From DASRBN01 sp035294305 (lineage in GTDB: Bacteria; Chloroflexota; Ktedonobacteria; Ktedonobacterales; Ktedonobacteraceae), in the NCBI GenBank assembly GCA_035294305.1, contig DATGLD010000014.1, positions 16,031-80,030 of the forward strand: DNA of 64,000 nt, written 5' to 3'. Under the pieces are notes generated by a model that had not been told where the DNA came from, searched no databases, and saw nothing but the letters and a program-made list of their open reading frames with translations. The stretch's first letter is position 1, and each line of letters begins with the position of its first letter. A program made the position numbers and the translations under genes. This document shows, piece by piece, positions 8,575-16,821 of this stretch.

Positions 8575-9334
8575 GCCGCACCGTTATCTCCTTTCGCTGC
8601 AAAAAGTCCTTGACCTCGCGGATACGCAGGCGCCCGAAATGAAAGATTGAGGCCGCCAGCACTGCATCCGCGCCTCCCAGCGTCAGGCCCTCATAAAAAT
8701 GTTCAAGCCTGCCGATACCACCGGATGCAATCACCGGCACGGAAACATGCTTCGAAACCAGGGCAGTAAGGACAAGATCATAGCCCTGCTGCGTACCGTC
8801 GCGGTCCATGCTGGTCAACAGGATTTCTCCCGCGCCAAGTTTCACGCCGCGCTGTGCCCATTCTAGCACATCCATGCCTGTAGGCGTGCGTCCACCATGA
8901 ATGAAAACCTCGTAACCGCTCGGCATAGAGGGATTTGAGCGCGCATCGATGGCAAGGATGATGCATTGCGTTCCGAATTGATCAGCGCCAGCACGCAGCA
9001 GATCGGGATTTTGCACCGCCGCCGTGTTCAGCGAAGTTTTATCTGCCCCTGCTGCCAACGCCGCTCGGATATCGTCGATACTACGAATGCCGCCGCCCAC
9101 CGTCACCGGAATAAATACCTGCTCTGCTGTGCGCCGCACCACGTCCAGCATCGTCGCTCGCTGCTCATATGAGGCCGTAATATCGAGAAAAACCAGTTCA
9201 TCGGCTCCCTCGGCATTATAGTACGCCGCCAGTTCCACGGGATCACCCGCATCGCGCAAATTGACGAAGTTGACTCCCTTGACCACGCGCCCCGCCGTGA
9301 CATCCAGGCAGGGAATGATACGTTTGGTAAGCAT
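8561..9334 (-). CDS. hisF: Imidazole glycerol phosphate synthase cyclase subunit HisF
   Basis: A 257-residue TIM-barrel protein starting MLTKRIIPCLDVTAGRVVKG. HisF closes the imidazole ring from PRFAR and ammonia delivered by HisH. The catalytic aspartates are seen in CLDV (Asp11) and AIDAR (near 130). Phosphate-binding loops VTVGGGIRSIDDI and VIASGGIGRLEHF are intact. The length is that of the family. It lies 8 nt downstream of hisA and overlaps the start of hisI by 14 nt, so translation is probably coupled. No oddities seen. Confidence 0.97.
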   Translation of the reverse strand: MLTKRIIPCLDVTAGRVVKGVNFVNLRDAGDPVELAAYYNAEGADELVFLDITASYEQRATMLDVVRRTAEQVFIPVTVGGGIRSIDDIRAALAAGADKTSLNTAAVQNPDLLRAGADQFGTQCIILAIDARSNPSMPSGYEVFIHGGRTPTGMDVLEWAQRGVKLGAGEILLTSMDRDGTQQGYDLVLTALVSKHVSVPVIASGGIGRLEHFYEGLTLGGADAVLAASIFHFGRLRIREVKDFLQRKEITVRHAEI

Positions 9335-9342
9335 GATAACCC

Positions 9343-10071
9343 CTACCCTTTCTCCACCTCTTGAACGGCTCGAATAGCCGCGACAAGGTCAACATCGCCC
9401 GTATAGAGAGCCTTTCCGATAATTGCCCCCTCAATACCCAATGCAGCCAACATGCGTATATCTTCTAACGAACTGATGCCACCAGAAGCAATCAAGGAGC
9501 AAGGCACCGATTGCTGCATTGCTCGCAGCGCATTCACATTCGGCCCCTGCAAGGCTCCATCTCGCGCGATATCGGTGTAGATAAACCGCTGTACGCCGAT
9601 AGCATAGAGTTCGGCGGCCAGAGATGTTGCCCGCACCTGCGTCATCTCGCGCCAGCCTGAGATAGCAACCAGGCCATCGCGCGCATCCAGCCCTATCGCG
9701 ATGCGCTCTCCCCACCTTGCCAGCGCATCCTTAAGCAGTACGCGATCTGTAAGCACCATAGTACCAAGGATGACACGCTCTACGCCCAGATCGAGAATTT
9801 GCTCGATGTGCGCAAGCCCGCGCATACCCCCGCCTAACTCTATAGACAGTGATGTAGCTGCGCGAATTTGCGCGACGGTTTCGAGATTCACAGGATGGCC
9901 TGCCACGGCCCCATCAAGGTCTACAAGGTGCAGCCAGTTCGCTCCTGCCGCCTGCCAGCGCCTGGCCACGCGCACAGGGTCAGCATCATAGATCGTCACA
10001 CGCTCGAAGTCTCCTTGATAAAGACGCACGCATTGACCGTCCTTCATATCAACCGCCGGCAGAATGATCAT
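9343..10071 (-). CDS. hisA: Phosphoribosylformimino-5-aminoimidazole carboxamide ribotide isomerase HisA
   Basis: A 242-residue barrel protein starting MIILPAVDMKDGQCVRLYQG. HisA carries out the Amadori rearrangement of ProFAR to PRFAR. The catalytic Asp8 sits in PAVDMKDG and the second catalytic Asp in FIYTDIARDGALQGPN near residue 170. Phosphate loops SIELGGGMRG and LIASGGISS are intact. Because no trpF is in view, whether it is dual-function (PriA-like) cannot be judged here. The start overlaps the hisH stop by 4 nt (ATGA). Confidence 0.96.
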   Translation of the reverse strand: MIILPAVDMKDGQCVRLYQGDFERVTIYDADPVRVARRWQAAGANWLHLVDLDGAVAGHPVNLETVAQIRAATSLSIELGGGMRGLAHIEQILDLGVERVILGTMVLTDRVLLKDALARWGERIAIGLDARDGLVAISGWREMTQVRATSLAAELYAIGVQRFIYTDIARDGALQGPNVNALRAMQQSVPCSLIASGGISSLEDIRMLAALGIEGAIIGKALYTGDVDLVAAIRAVQEVEKG

Positions 10072-10676
10072 TGTTCAACCCATTTCATAAAATTATGGAG
10101 CAACTGCAGGCCATGAGAGCCGCTTTTCTCAGGGTGAAATTGCGTTCCCCACACGCGATCGGTGACAATCACACTGCAGAACGGCGCGCCATAATCGGTG
10201 ACCGCCGCCACACCCTGCTGGTCCTGAGGCTCGACGTAGTACGAATGCGCGAAGTAGAAACAGGCTTCCTCTGGAATACCGGTAAAGATAGGCAAAAGGC
10301 CTCGCGTTGGCCTGACCGAGTTCCAGCCCATATGCGGAATCTTCGGGCCACGCGGAATAGGGCGCACTTCACCGCGAAAGAGCCGCAGTCCATCCACGTC
10401 GCCCTCGGCATGATAATCAGCCAGCAATTGCATACCGAGACAAATGCCCAGGAAAGGTTGACCTCGCTCCGTCGCCAGCCGAATAGCAACATCCAATCCC
10501 CGCTGCCTCATGCGCGTCATTGCGGCCCCTCCTGAGCCTACACCAGGAAGCACAATACCCTGCGCAGTAGCAACCACTGCCGGATCATCAGTCACCTGCA
10601 CCTGCGCGCCAACGTATTGCAGCGCCTTCGCGATGCTACGAATATTGCCGGCACCATAATCAATAATGGCAATCAT
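10068..10676 (-). CDS. hisH: Imidazole glycerol phosphate synthase glutaminase subunit HisH
   Basis: A 202-residue class I glutamine amidotransferase starting MIAIIDYGAGNIRSIAKALQ. HisH hydrolyses glutamine and channels ammonia to HisF. The nucleophile Cys is in FLGICLGMQLLAD near residue 80, the oxyanion-side glycine loop in LPGVGSGG, and the catalytic His/Glu pair in QFHPEKSG near 187. HisA follows with a 4-nt overlap, and the preceding APH-like gene ends inside its start (10673-10676). The arrangement implies that hisH is co-translated with that kinase-like gene. Confidence 0.96.
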   Translation of the reverse strand: MIAIIDYGAGNIRSIAKALQYVGAQVQVTDDPAVVATAQGIVLPGVGSGGAAMTRMRQRGLDVAIRLATERGQPFLGICLGMQLLADYHAEGDVDGLRLFRGEVRPIPRGPKIPHMGWNSVRPTRGLLPIFTGIPEEACFYFAHSYYVEPQDQQGVAAVTDYGAPFCSVIVTDRVWGTQFHPEKSGSHGLQLLHNFMKWVEQ

Positions 10677-11905
10677 ATATTACCCCTCCATGCTTCTATT
10701 CCGCTATTGCCCATCTGCACTGCAAACGACAGCCCCAGCCAGCTAATAGCAGGCGGAAAACGCTGCTCATCGAGCAGGTTGACGGTCAGCAGTGGGCAGC
10801 ACATCAATGCCAGTCGCATTATCTCAGGCCACTCTTCAGGCAATGCATCCCCCATACGCAATTCTTCTATCAACGGCGTAAGCAAGCGCGCAATTTTTGC
10901 CCGCAATATTGCCCTGCGTACAGGTGTGAGGGTATAGTCGTGTTCGACAACGATTGTGGCCCGATCTACGCTCACAGAAAAATGCAGGTCGCAAGCAACA
11001 TCAGCAGGAAAATACATCCAGGTCGCAAAGACATTATGGAACAGAGGCTTGACTACATCCAACAATGGTGAATGACGACCGGCAAATGCCGGGTCAAAGT
11101 AGAGATAATGTTTCTCCTGTTCCAGGAATACGTTGCCAAAGTGAGCATCACCATGCCCGATAATCGTCGCACCCGGCCTTTTCGGATCGAGAACGACTCT
11201 GGCCCTTTCAACCAGTTCGCCCAGGCTCCATTGCTGCCGGACCCCATTAATTACCCATCGCGCTCCCATCAGGTCATTGAAAGCTATACTTTGTTGTTCT
11301 TTTATGGCTATAGGAAATCTGATGAATTTACCGGCGTAAAAGTTATTAAATCGGCCGCCCGTGATGCGATGCCAGAAAAGCTGGTGAATTGGAGCCAGCG
11401 CATTCTCTTCGCTGCTAGATGCCGCGAGCGTGGCCCGGTAAATATCGAGCAGCCTTTCGCACTCACGCGTCTCAGCAGCTACCAGGGTTGCCATTATACC
11501 GTCATCCTCTACATTGCCTGACTCCGCTGCTCGCATGAGGTCAAACATGACCGGCCAGCGTACCACGGGATAAATAACCATCTGCTGCTCTTTTTGGTGC
11601 AGCACCCTTAAAGGCTTGACGATATTGTAGCCAGCATTGGAGAGCAGTTCAGCATGATAGTACTCTTCCAGGACTCCTTGCTCTTCGACATGCGTTTTGA
11701 AGAAATATTCCTCACCACCACTGCGATAAAAGCCGTTGAACGAGTTGAGCGAAACGGCCCTGGGCATCAACGTGACGCTCTCCGTCGCCAAGTGCATATG
11801 CAGGGCAAACCAGCGTTGCAGCGATTGTTCTGCTTTCTTGCGGTCACTAAATTGCAATTGCTGGATGGTCACAAGACTATCGATCTCGTTCACCGGCTTA
11901 CTCAT
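10673..11905 (-). CDS. Aminoglycoside phosphotransferase-like kinase of unknown substrate, inside the his operon
   Basis: A 410-residue protein with a bilobal kinase-like (APH/choline kinase) signature. The catalytic loop is IIGHGDAHFGNVF near residue 245, with the Brenner HxDxxxxN pattern, followed by the metal-binding YFDPAFAG near 265. An N-lobe lysine candidate is in EEYFFKTHVEE near 67. No signal peptide or membrane segment is evident. The start ATG overlaps hisG by 8 nt and its stop overlaps hisH by 4 nt, so it is embedded and coupled in the operon, not inserted later between complete transcription units. I know of no established kinase step in histidine synthesis. It might modify a small molecule linked to the pathway or confer an unrelated resistance; I cannot decide. 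AGAGGAG lies just before the ATG. Confidence 0.75.
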   Translation of the reverse strand: MSKPVNEIDSLVTIQQLQFSDRKKAEQSLQRWFALHMHLATESVTLMPRAVSLNSFNGFYRSGGEEYFFKTHVEEQGVLEEYYHAELLSNAGYNIVKPLRVLHQKEQQMVIYPVVRWPVMFDLMRAAESGNVEDDGIMATLVAAETRECERLLDIYRATLAASSSEENALAPIHQLFWHRITGGRFNNFYAGKFIRFPIAIKEQQSIAFNDLMGARWVINGVRQQWSLGELVERARVVLDPKRPGATIIGHGDAHFGNVFLEQEKHYLYFDPAFAGRHSPLLDVVKPLFHNVFATWMYFPADVACDLHFSVSVDRATIVVEHDYTLTPVRRAILRAKIARLLTPLIEELRMGDALPEEWPEIMRLALMCCPLLTVNLLDEQRFPPAISWLGLSFAVQMGNSGIEAWRGNI

Positions 11906-12959
11906 GTCTCCTCTTCAAACGCTCGCGCAGATTGCGCACGCTTGTCGATTCTTCCGCGAAACGGTACGTCAGCGGAGTAATGTGGATATAGAACGCGCCC
12001 GCACTTCGCATTGCCGTAACGATTTCAAGCAAGTGGGCAACCGAGCCCTTTATATTCACCATACCTGAGAGTGCGTAGAGGTTGGATGTTTCATGCCCAG
12101 GCGTTGAAATTTGTAACTGGGAGTCGGCAACAAATGCCCGTATCTGGTCGCAAATGCGTTGAACGCTCTCAAGGTTTTCGCGAGGGATGAAAGCCGTCAA
12201 TAGGGAGCGATTGCGCGCCTGCATGTGGGCCTCGATCAATTCTAGCATCAGGCAGGCCATGTGCAGCGCCTGTTCATTCTGGCACAGCAGATGCGCGTTG
12301 CCGATAAAGCAGGCCTGCGAGTGCAATACCACGCCATCGTCCAGCAGTTTCAGATGGTTTTCACGCAAGGTTGTGCCTGTCTCGGTGAGATCTACAATCA
12401 GGTCAGCCGTGCCGGTCAAGGGCGCGGCTTCGAGCGCGCCATGAGGCGAAATAATCTTGCAGTGCGTGATGCCATGCTGATGTAGGAACTGGCCAGTCAG
12501 GGCGGGATACTTGGTGGCAATGCGCAATCCTCGTCCCTTATGCGCCTGGTAATATCCCGCCAGGTGCCAGAGATCAGCGCACGTATTCACGTCGATCCAG
12601 GTTTCTGGGACGGCCACGACAAGCCGGCAGTGGCCATAGCCCAGGTCGCGTTCCAGCGTCACCAGGTCATCGTCGAAGCCATCCTCATCACCCTCTCCAT
12701 CCCCATCGCCCCGGTATTCGACCAGGATGTCATAGCCGGTAATGCCGAGCGCGGCATCGCCATCCTGTACCAGCGCCGGTATATCCGCCGCTCGTTGAAA
12801 TACCACCTCCAGGTCCGGCATACTGCTTATACGCGCCAGGTACTGGCGTGGATTATTGCGACTGACTTTCATGCCGCATTCGGCCAGAAATGCCAGTGTC
12901 GCGGCCTCTAAGGCGCCCTTTCCCGGCAGCGCCAGGCGTATTACATGTTCCAGGCTCAT
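11898..12959 (-). CDS. hisG: ATP phosphoribosyltransferase HisG, with acidic insertion
   Basis: The 353-residue protein catalyses the first step of histidine synthesis, joining PRPP and ATP. It begins MSLEHVIRLALPGKGALEAA, has the GITGYDILVE region near residue 75, and carries the HisG signature with the PRPP loop LIVDLTETGTTLREN near 205. Downstream, residues 255-350 include a ferredoxin-like stretch ending LLEIVTAMRSAGAFYIHITP, resembling the regulatory C-terminal domain of the long HisG form. Between residues about 80 and 98 lies an acidic low-complexity insertion (Asp/Glu/Gly) absent from typical HisG. A HisZ/HisRS-like gene precedes it by 17 nt. A long-form HisG normally does not need HisZ, so the pairing is unusual. 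Confidence 0.92.
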   Translation of the reverse strand: MSLEHVIRLALPGKGALEAATLAFLAECGMKVSRNNPRQYLARISSMPDLEVVFQRAADIPALVQDGDAALGITGYDILVEYRGDGDGEGDEDGFDDDLVTLERDLGYGHCRLVVAVPETWIDVNTCADLWHLAGYYQAHKGRGLRIATKYPALTGQFLHQHGITHCKIISPHGALEAAPLTGTADLIVDLTETGTTLRENHLKLLDDGVVLHSQACFIGNAHLLCQNEQALHMACLMLELIEAHMQARNRSLLTAFIPRENLESVQRICDQIRAFVADSQLQISTPGHETSNLYALSGMVNIKGSVAHLLEIVTAMRSAGAFYIHITPLTYRFAEESTSVRNLRERLKRRHE

Positions 12960-12976
12960 CTATGCCACTCTTTCTC

Positions 12977-14470
12977 TCACAGGCTGCGTACCAGCGCTTC
13001 GACTGCCAAAACTCGCTCTTCACCTGTCTTCAGATCACGCACGATAACCGTATTGGAGCGGCGTTCACCTTCGCCAACGGTCAGCACCTGGCGGATATTT
13101 TTCTCCACCGCCAGTTTCAGTGCTGCTCCGGTACCATGCCCCGTCAAATCCACTTCGACTTGCACTTCATTCATGCGCAAGAGGTGAGCGACATGTAATG
13201 CATAGAACACCTCCCGCGTACTCACAGGAATGATAAGCATTCGCTTTGGCGGCAAGTCCGGCAGATCGTCTTTTGAAAGAACCGAGAGCAAGCGCTCAAC
13301 ACCGAAAGCAAAACCGCAGGCTTTGACCTCGCGCCCGCCGATAGCCTGCATCAATTGATCGTACCGGCCCCCCCCGCATAATTGGACGTCGAATCCATCT
13401 CCACCCCTTGCATGAATCTCAAACACCAGCCCGGTATAATAGCTCACGCTCCGTCCCAGTGCCAGGTTGAGTATAACCTGCTGGCGTGGTATATCGCAAT
13501 ACTCAAGAAACGCCACGAGATTCTCTAGTTCTGTTAGTGGTTCCGCATCAAGTTTATACCGGCCTAACAGATCGCGCAATGCTTCAAAAACTTCTGGAGG
13601 AGAACCGGAGATGGCATGCAGAGCACGTAGAAATTCCAGCGCGTGCAAAATTTGCTGTCGCTGCTCGCCGCGCCCCATCCTCCATAGAAAGCGTTCAACC
13701 ACCTCGTTACGAGCAGCATCGTCAGCAAACGTGATGCTGCCCAGGAGCGAAGTGATAAAACGCGACTCCATTTCTGATAGTGCGCCAGCCCCCGTAGTTC
13801 CTGCTCCAAACGCCCCTAGCGGGCTATCTTCCGACCCATTCGCGGGATAGAGGGCTTCGAGGCGGGCTTTGGCCAGTTGCTCACCCTCTTCGGAACGGCT
13901 GATCTGCTCCATCAGGCCAAGCAGTAGGCGTGCCGCCTGGTCATCAAGGTGCAGGCGATTGATGAAGCCGCTGGCAACTCCAATGTGGCCTAACTCTAAT
14001 CGATAATGGTCAATGTGCAGTTCTTTGAGGATGTCGCAGGCTAAAAGCAGGATTTCAGCATCTGCCGCAACGGTTTGACCACCGAACAATTCGATGCCCA
14101 GCTGAGTATGCTGGCGATAGCGATTTCTTCCCGGCGCTTCATAGCGAAAGATTGGCCCCGCGTACTGGAAGCGCAGCGGCAATGGCTGCTGCCAGTAATG
14201 ATCGAGATACAGACGGCAAACAGCGGCCGTATATTCTGGACGCAGGCACAGGTCGCGGTGATGCAAGCGAAACGTGTACAGATTTTGCCACAATTCCTGA
14301 CCAAAACTGGCCTGGAAGAGATCGCTCTGCTCGACGATTGGAGTGTCGATCAGGGCATAGCCGGCATTCGACAACAATGTTCCCAGGCGCTCCATTACTC
14401 CACGCTGCTGCCTGTACTCTTCAGGTAACAGGTCATGCATCCCACGCAATCGCTCAATACGGTTTTTCAT
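12977..14470 (-). CDS. HisRS/HisZ-like class II synthetase fold protein
   Basis: A 497-residue class II aminoacyl-tRNA-synthetase-fold protein starting MKNRIERLRGMHDLLPEEYR. Motif 2 is AGPIFRYEAPGRNRYRQ near residue 110; true HisRS usually reads ERPQ after FRY. The histidine-binding motif RGLDYYTG is changed to GRSVSYYTG near 355, while CGGGRYDQL near 385 is kept. A C-terminal anticodon-binding-like domain (about 405-490) with LLRMNEVQVEVDL is present, which typical HisZ lacks. It heads the his operon, directly before hisG, the classic place of HisZ, the regulatory partner of HisG. I therefore favour a HisZ-type regulator or a HisRS paralogue derived from a full-length HisRS; a functional histidyl-tRNA synthetase (hisS) is the alternative. 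A plausible promoter lies 40 nt upstream. Confidence 0.75.
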   Translation of the reverse strand: MKNRIERLRGMHDLLPEEYRQQRGVMERLGTLLSNAGYALIDTPIVEQSDLFQASFGQELWQNLYTFRLHHRDLCLRPEYTAAVCRLYLDHYWQQPLPLRFQYAGPIFRYEAPGRNRYRQHTQLGIELFGGQTVAADAEILLLACDILKELHIDHYRLELGHIGVASGFINRLHLDDQAARLLLGLMEQISRSEEGEQLAKARLEALYPANGSEDSPLGAFGAGTTGAGALSEMESRFITSLLGSITFADDAARNEVVERFLWRMGRGEQRQQILHALEFLRALHAISGSPPEVFEALRDLLGRYKLDAEPLTELENLVAFLEYCDIPRQQVILNLALGRSVSYYTGLVFEIHARGGDGFDVQLCGGGRYDQLMQAIGGREVKACGFAFGVERLLSVLSKDDLPDLPPKRMLIIPVSTREVFYALHVAHLLRMNEVQVEVDLTGHGTGAALKLAVEKNIRQVLTVGEGERRSNTVIVRDLKTGEERVLAVEALVRSL

Positions 14471-14510
14471 GCAGGCCGATTCCTCTCAGAGATATCATTC
14501 TTCTCAACAT

Positions 14511-14538
14511 TTTATATCAGCATCTTCGTCCGGGTCTA
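14511..14538 (-). promoter_or_regulatory. Candidate his operon promoter
   Basis: On the minus strand TAGACC (plus 14533-14538), a 16-nt spacer and TATAAA (plus 14511-14516) lie about 41 nt before the start of the first his gene. The -35 match is modest. The rest of the 354-nt gap 14471-14824 shows no T-box, leader peptide rich in His codons or other recognised element. Confidence 0.35.
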
Positions 14539-14824
14539 TGGCTACAAAATTTGCTATGCCCATCTCAGGATGACGGCTGGAACATATGGATCAGTTGAAA
14601 AGCCTATGCCTTAGAAAAGGCAATACCGGCCCTATGACCGGAATCTTACGGAACTATTGCATCGATCCCACGAGAAGCAAGGGAGCAGTTTCTTGCTGAT
14701 GCCTTCGTTTGGGGAATTTGTGATGCCATGATTCATACCAGAGCCATACAACAGCTTTGCTATCGGAAGGATGGTATGGGCACAGATAAATGCCTATAAC
14801 TCAGCCTTTCCTGGCTCTCCGGTA

Positions 14825-16321
14825 CTATAGAAATCGAAAAGTTGCCCGCAGGTGAGAAAACACTAGCTGTTCCTCCCCACTATAAGCCGCCGGAGGAGCC
14901 AGTTGCACTATCGAATAGAAATGGTTGTTATGCTCGGTCGCGAGCAGGATTACAGTATATGTTGCCCCACCCTGCACCACGCTACCCTTGATCTGTTGCC
15001 ATGTAGTTCCGGCAAATGCCAGTAACGGCAGGCTTGTCTGGCCCGTCATTCCTAATTGCGCCACTTCATTCTTGCTATACTGTGCGATACTACCCGTGGC
15101 TGTAGCTTCTTGAACGATCACCTGGCCGGTATGACTACTGTCATAGAAGCTCACAGAGCCTTTTTTCGTATCGATATGAGCCGTCCAACCCTGCGGATAG
15201 CGCAACACAAAACCCAGTGTGCTATTTTGAAACGGCTGATCTGTATTCGTCACGGCGGGAACCGTAAAGGGCTGGTCTACCACAATCCATGCGACCAGGC
15301 CGCCAATCAACAATAAGCCCAGCACGATGAGCAAGAACACCAGCGGTTTGCGACTCTTGCGATTAGGATGGGTCGCGCGAGGCGATATTGCCACCGAAGT
15401 CGGAGGAGGGGTTCGCTGCGCCTGAAAATCCTGTGCAGGCCGAACTTCGGGACGAGACGATTGAGGCGAGAGTAGAGGTGATAGCGATCTCTGCTGCGCT
15501 GGCGACTGAACGGGCCGGGACATGTCCTGCGGTGCGTTCTCTCGCTGCTCAGCAAATCTTCCTGCTGCCGGAGGTAAAGGCTGTACCATCGCCTGTCGCT
15601 GTGAAACCATCGGACGGGTGTCAAGCTGCTCCACTTCACCAAGGTGTGAAGACCCCTTAGTAGCTGCCACACTTCCACGAGAGAATGAAGTATCGCCTAC
15701 TGGCCTGCCAGTGCCTGGTAATGGGTCTCCAGGAGATATATTGGAAAGGGCAGCTGGGAGATGGGCAGTGGGTAAATTCTCGACTTCGTCATTCGCTGAT
15801 GACCGGCTTGAAATAGCAGGGTCTTTGCGCGTTGGATAGGCATCCCTATCAAAAGACTCGACCTCTTTCTTCACGATTGGTGATCCATCGTCGCCTTCGC
15901 TCTGCCCCTGCTGCCAGACCCTCACACGCAATTCGCGCGCAGCTGAAGCATCGGCATGCACTATTGGATGAGCAACTTCACGTTCAAGCTTATTCATCCA
16001 GGCAGGAGGTTCGTTATTAATGGGACGCCGGGAAGGTCGGGCCGGCGGACGATACGCAATTTGTTCCCGTATGGCAGGTCGGCTCCCGCTCTGCGAGTCT
16101 TTTTCACCTGCAGCTGATCTGGAGGACTCGCTGGCAGAGGTGGAACGGGGCGAAGAAGAACCAAAATCATTGCCCGCTTGCATGAGCCCTACCCTCTCTA
16201 CACCAGGAAATGCGAGGGAAGAATCGATCTGACGAACAGGCTGTTCCGCTCCGCATTTGCTACAAAACCGCGCGTCGTCTCGCGGCAACACTATTCCACA
16301 TCGTACACACTGTGTCGCCAC
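14825..16321 (-). CDS. Zinc-ribbon membrane protein with long disordered linker and extracytoplasmic domain
   Basis: A 498-residue protein starting at a GTG preceded by GGGGAGG. The N-terminus is a zinc ribbon: CVRCG at residues 5-9 and CSKCG near 20-24. Residues 30-325 are low-complexity, rich in Ser, Pro, Arg and Gln, and probably disordered. A single membrane helix, FLLIVLGLLLIGGLVAWIVV, lies near 330-350. The C-terminal 140 residues, outside, contain FVLRYPQGWTAHIDTKKG, which resembles PsbP/DUF1795-like domains. The architecture (cytoplasmic ribbon, tether, exported domain) is common in Chloroflexota but its role is not known. It diverges from an FHA membrane protein at 16822, so the two may act together. 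The 500-nt divergent gap 16322-16821 shows no other convincing gene. Confidence 0.75.
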   Translation of the reverse strand: MATQCVRCGIVLPRDDARFCSKCGAEQPVRQIDSSLAFPGVERVGLMQAGNDFGSSSPRSTSASESSRSAAGEKDSQSGSRPAIREQIAYRPPARPSRRPINNEPPAWMNKLEREVAHPIVHADASAARELRVRVWQQGQSEGDDGSPIVKKEVESFDRDAYPTRKDPAISSRSSANDEVENLPTAHLPAALSNISPGDPLPGTGRPVGDTSFSRGSVAATKGSSHLGEVEQLDTRPMVSQRQAMVQPLPPAAGRFAEQRENAPQDMSRPVQSPAQQRSLSPLLSPQSSRPEVRPAQDFQAQRTPPPTSVAISPRATHPNRKSRKPLVFLLIVLGLLLIGGLVAWIVVDQPFTVPAVTNTDQPFQNSTLGFVLRYPQGWTAHIDTKKGSVSFYDSSHTGQVIVQEATATGSIAQYSKNEVAQLGMTGQTSLPLLAFAGTTWQQIKGSVVQGGATYTVILLATEHNNHFYSIVQLAPPAAYSGEEQLVFSHLRATFRFL

Positions 16322-16821
16322 AATTCCTCCCCTTCACCTTGAATATCCAGACAATGGGATCAGCTTGATCCCGGCTAAACGTGCCTAACCGTTACGTTAC
16401 TCGAATTCGGGCTGCCCGTCAAGTCGATAGCCCAATGGGTGCAAAGGCCGGCTTTCATTCCAGCATCAAAGTGCCTCACGGTCGCCAACGCCCCGCCTGG
16501 TTTACTGCCTCTGTATTGTTTCAACGCAAATGGATACCACTTTATCCTGATGAAGTTAACATCATATTCAGCCAGATTCGAGAGAATTTTAACATGGTTT
16601 TCAGGACAATGCTAGAGCCCGGTTGGGACCATTTTACGGCGATGCACATGAGTATCGTTATTGTGGCCCCACACAAAATAAGGCAAGCTGGATACAGTGG
16701 TCGAGACTCGATAGAGAATTTGAATTCAATACGCAAAAATATGATGCCGCTATCGTAAATATAGTAGTTAGTGCCAATATGCAAGGCAAGCCAAGACAAG
16801 AGTAGAAAGAGAAGCGAGAGT

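Noticed and set aside
14471..14824. T-box or histidine leader peptide upstream of the his operon
   Set aside because: No T-box consensus, terminator/antiterminator pair or run of His codons was found on the relevant strand.
16381..16758. Plus-strand ORF of 125 codons in the divergent gap
   Set aside because: No ribosome site, no family features, and composition of non-coding DNA; it would also occupy the promoter region of the FHA gene.
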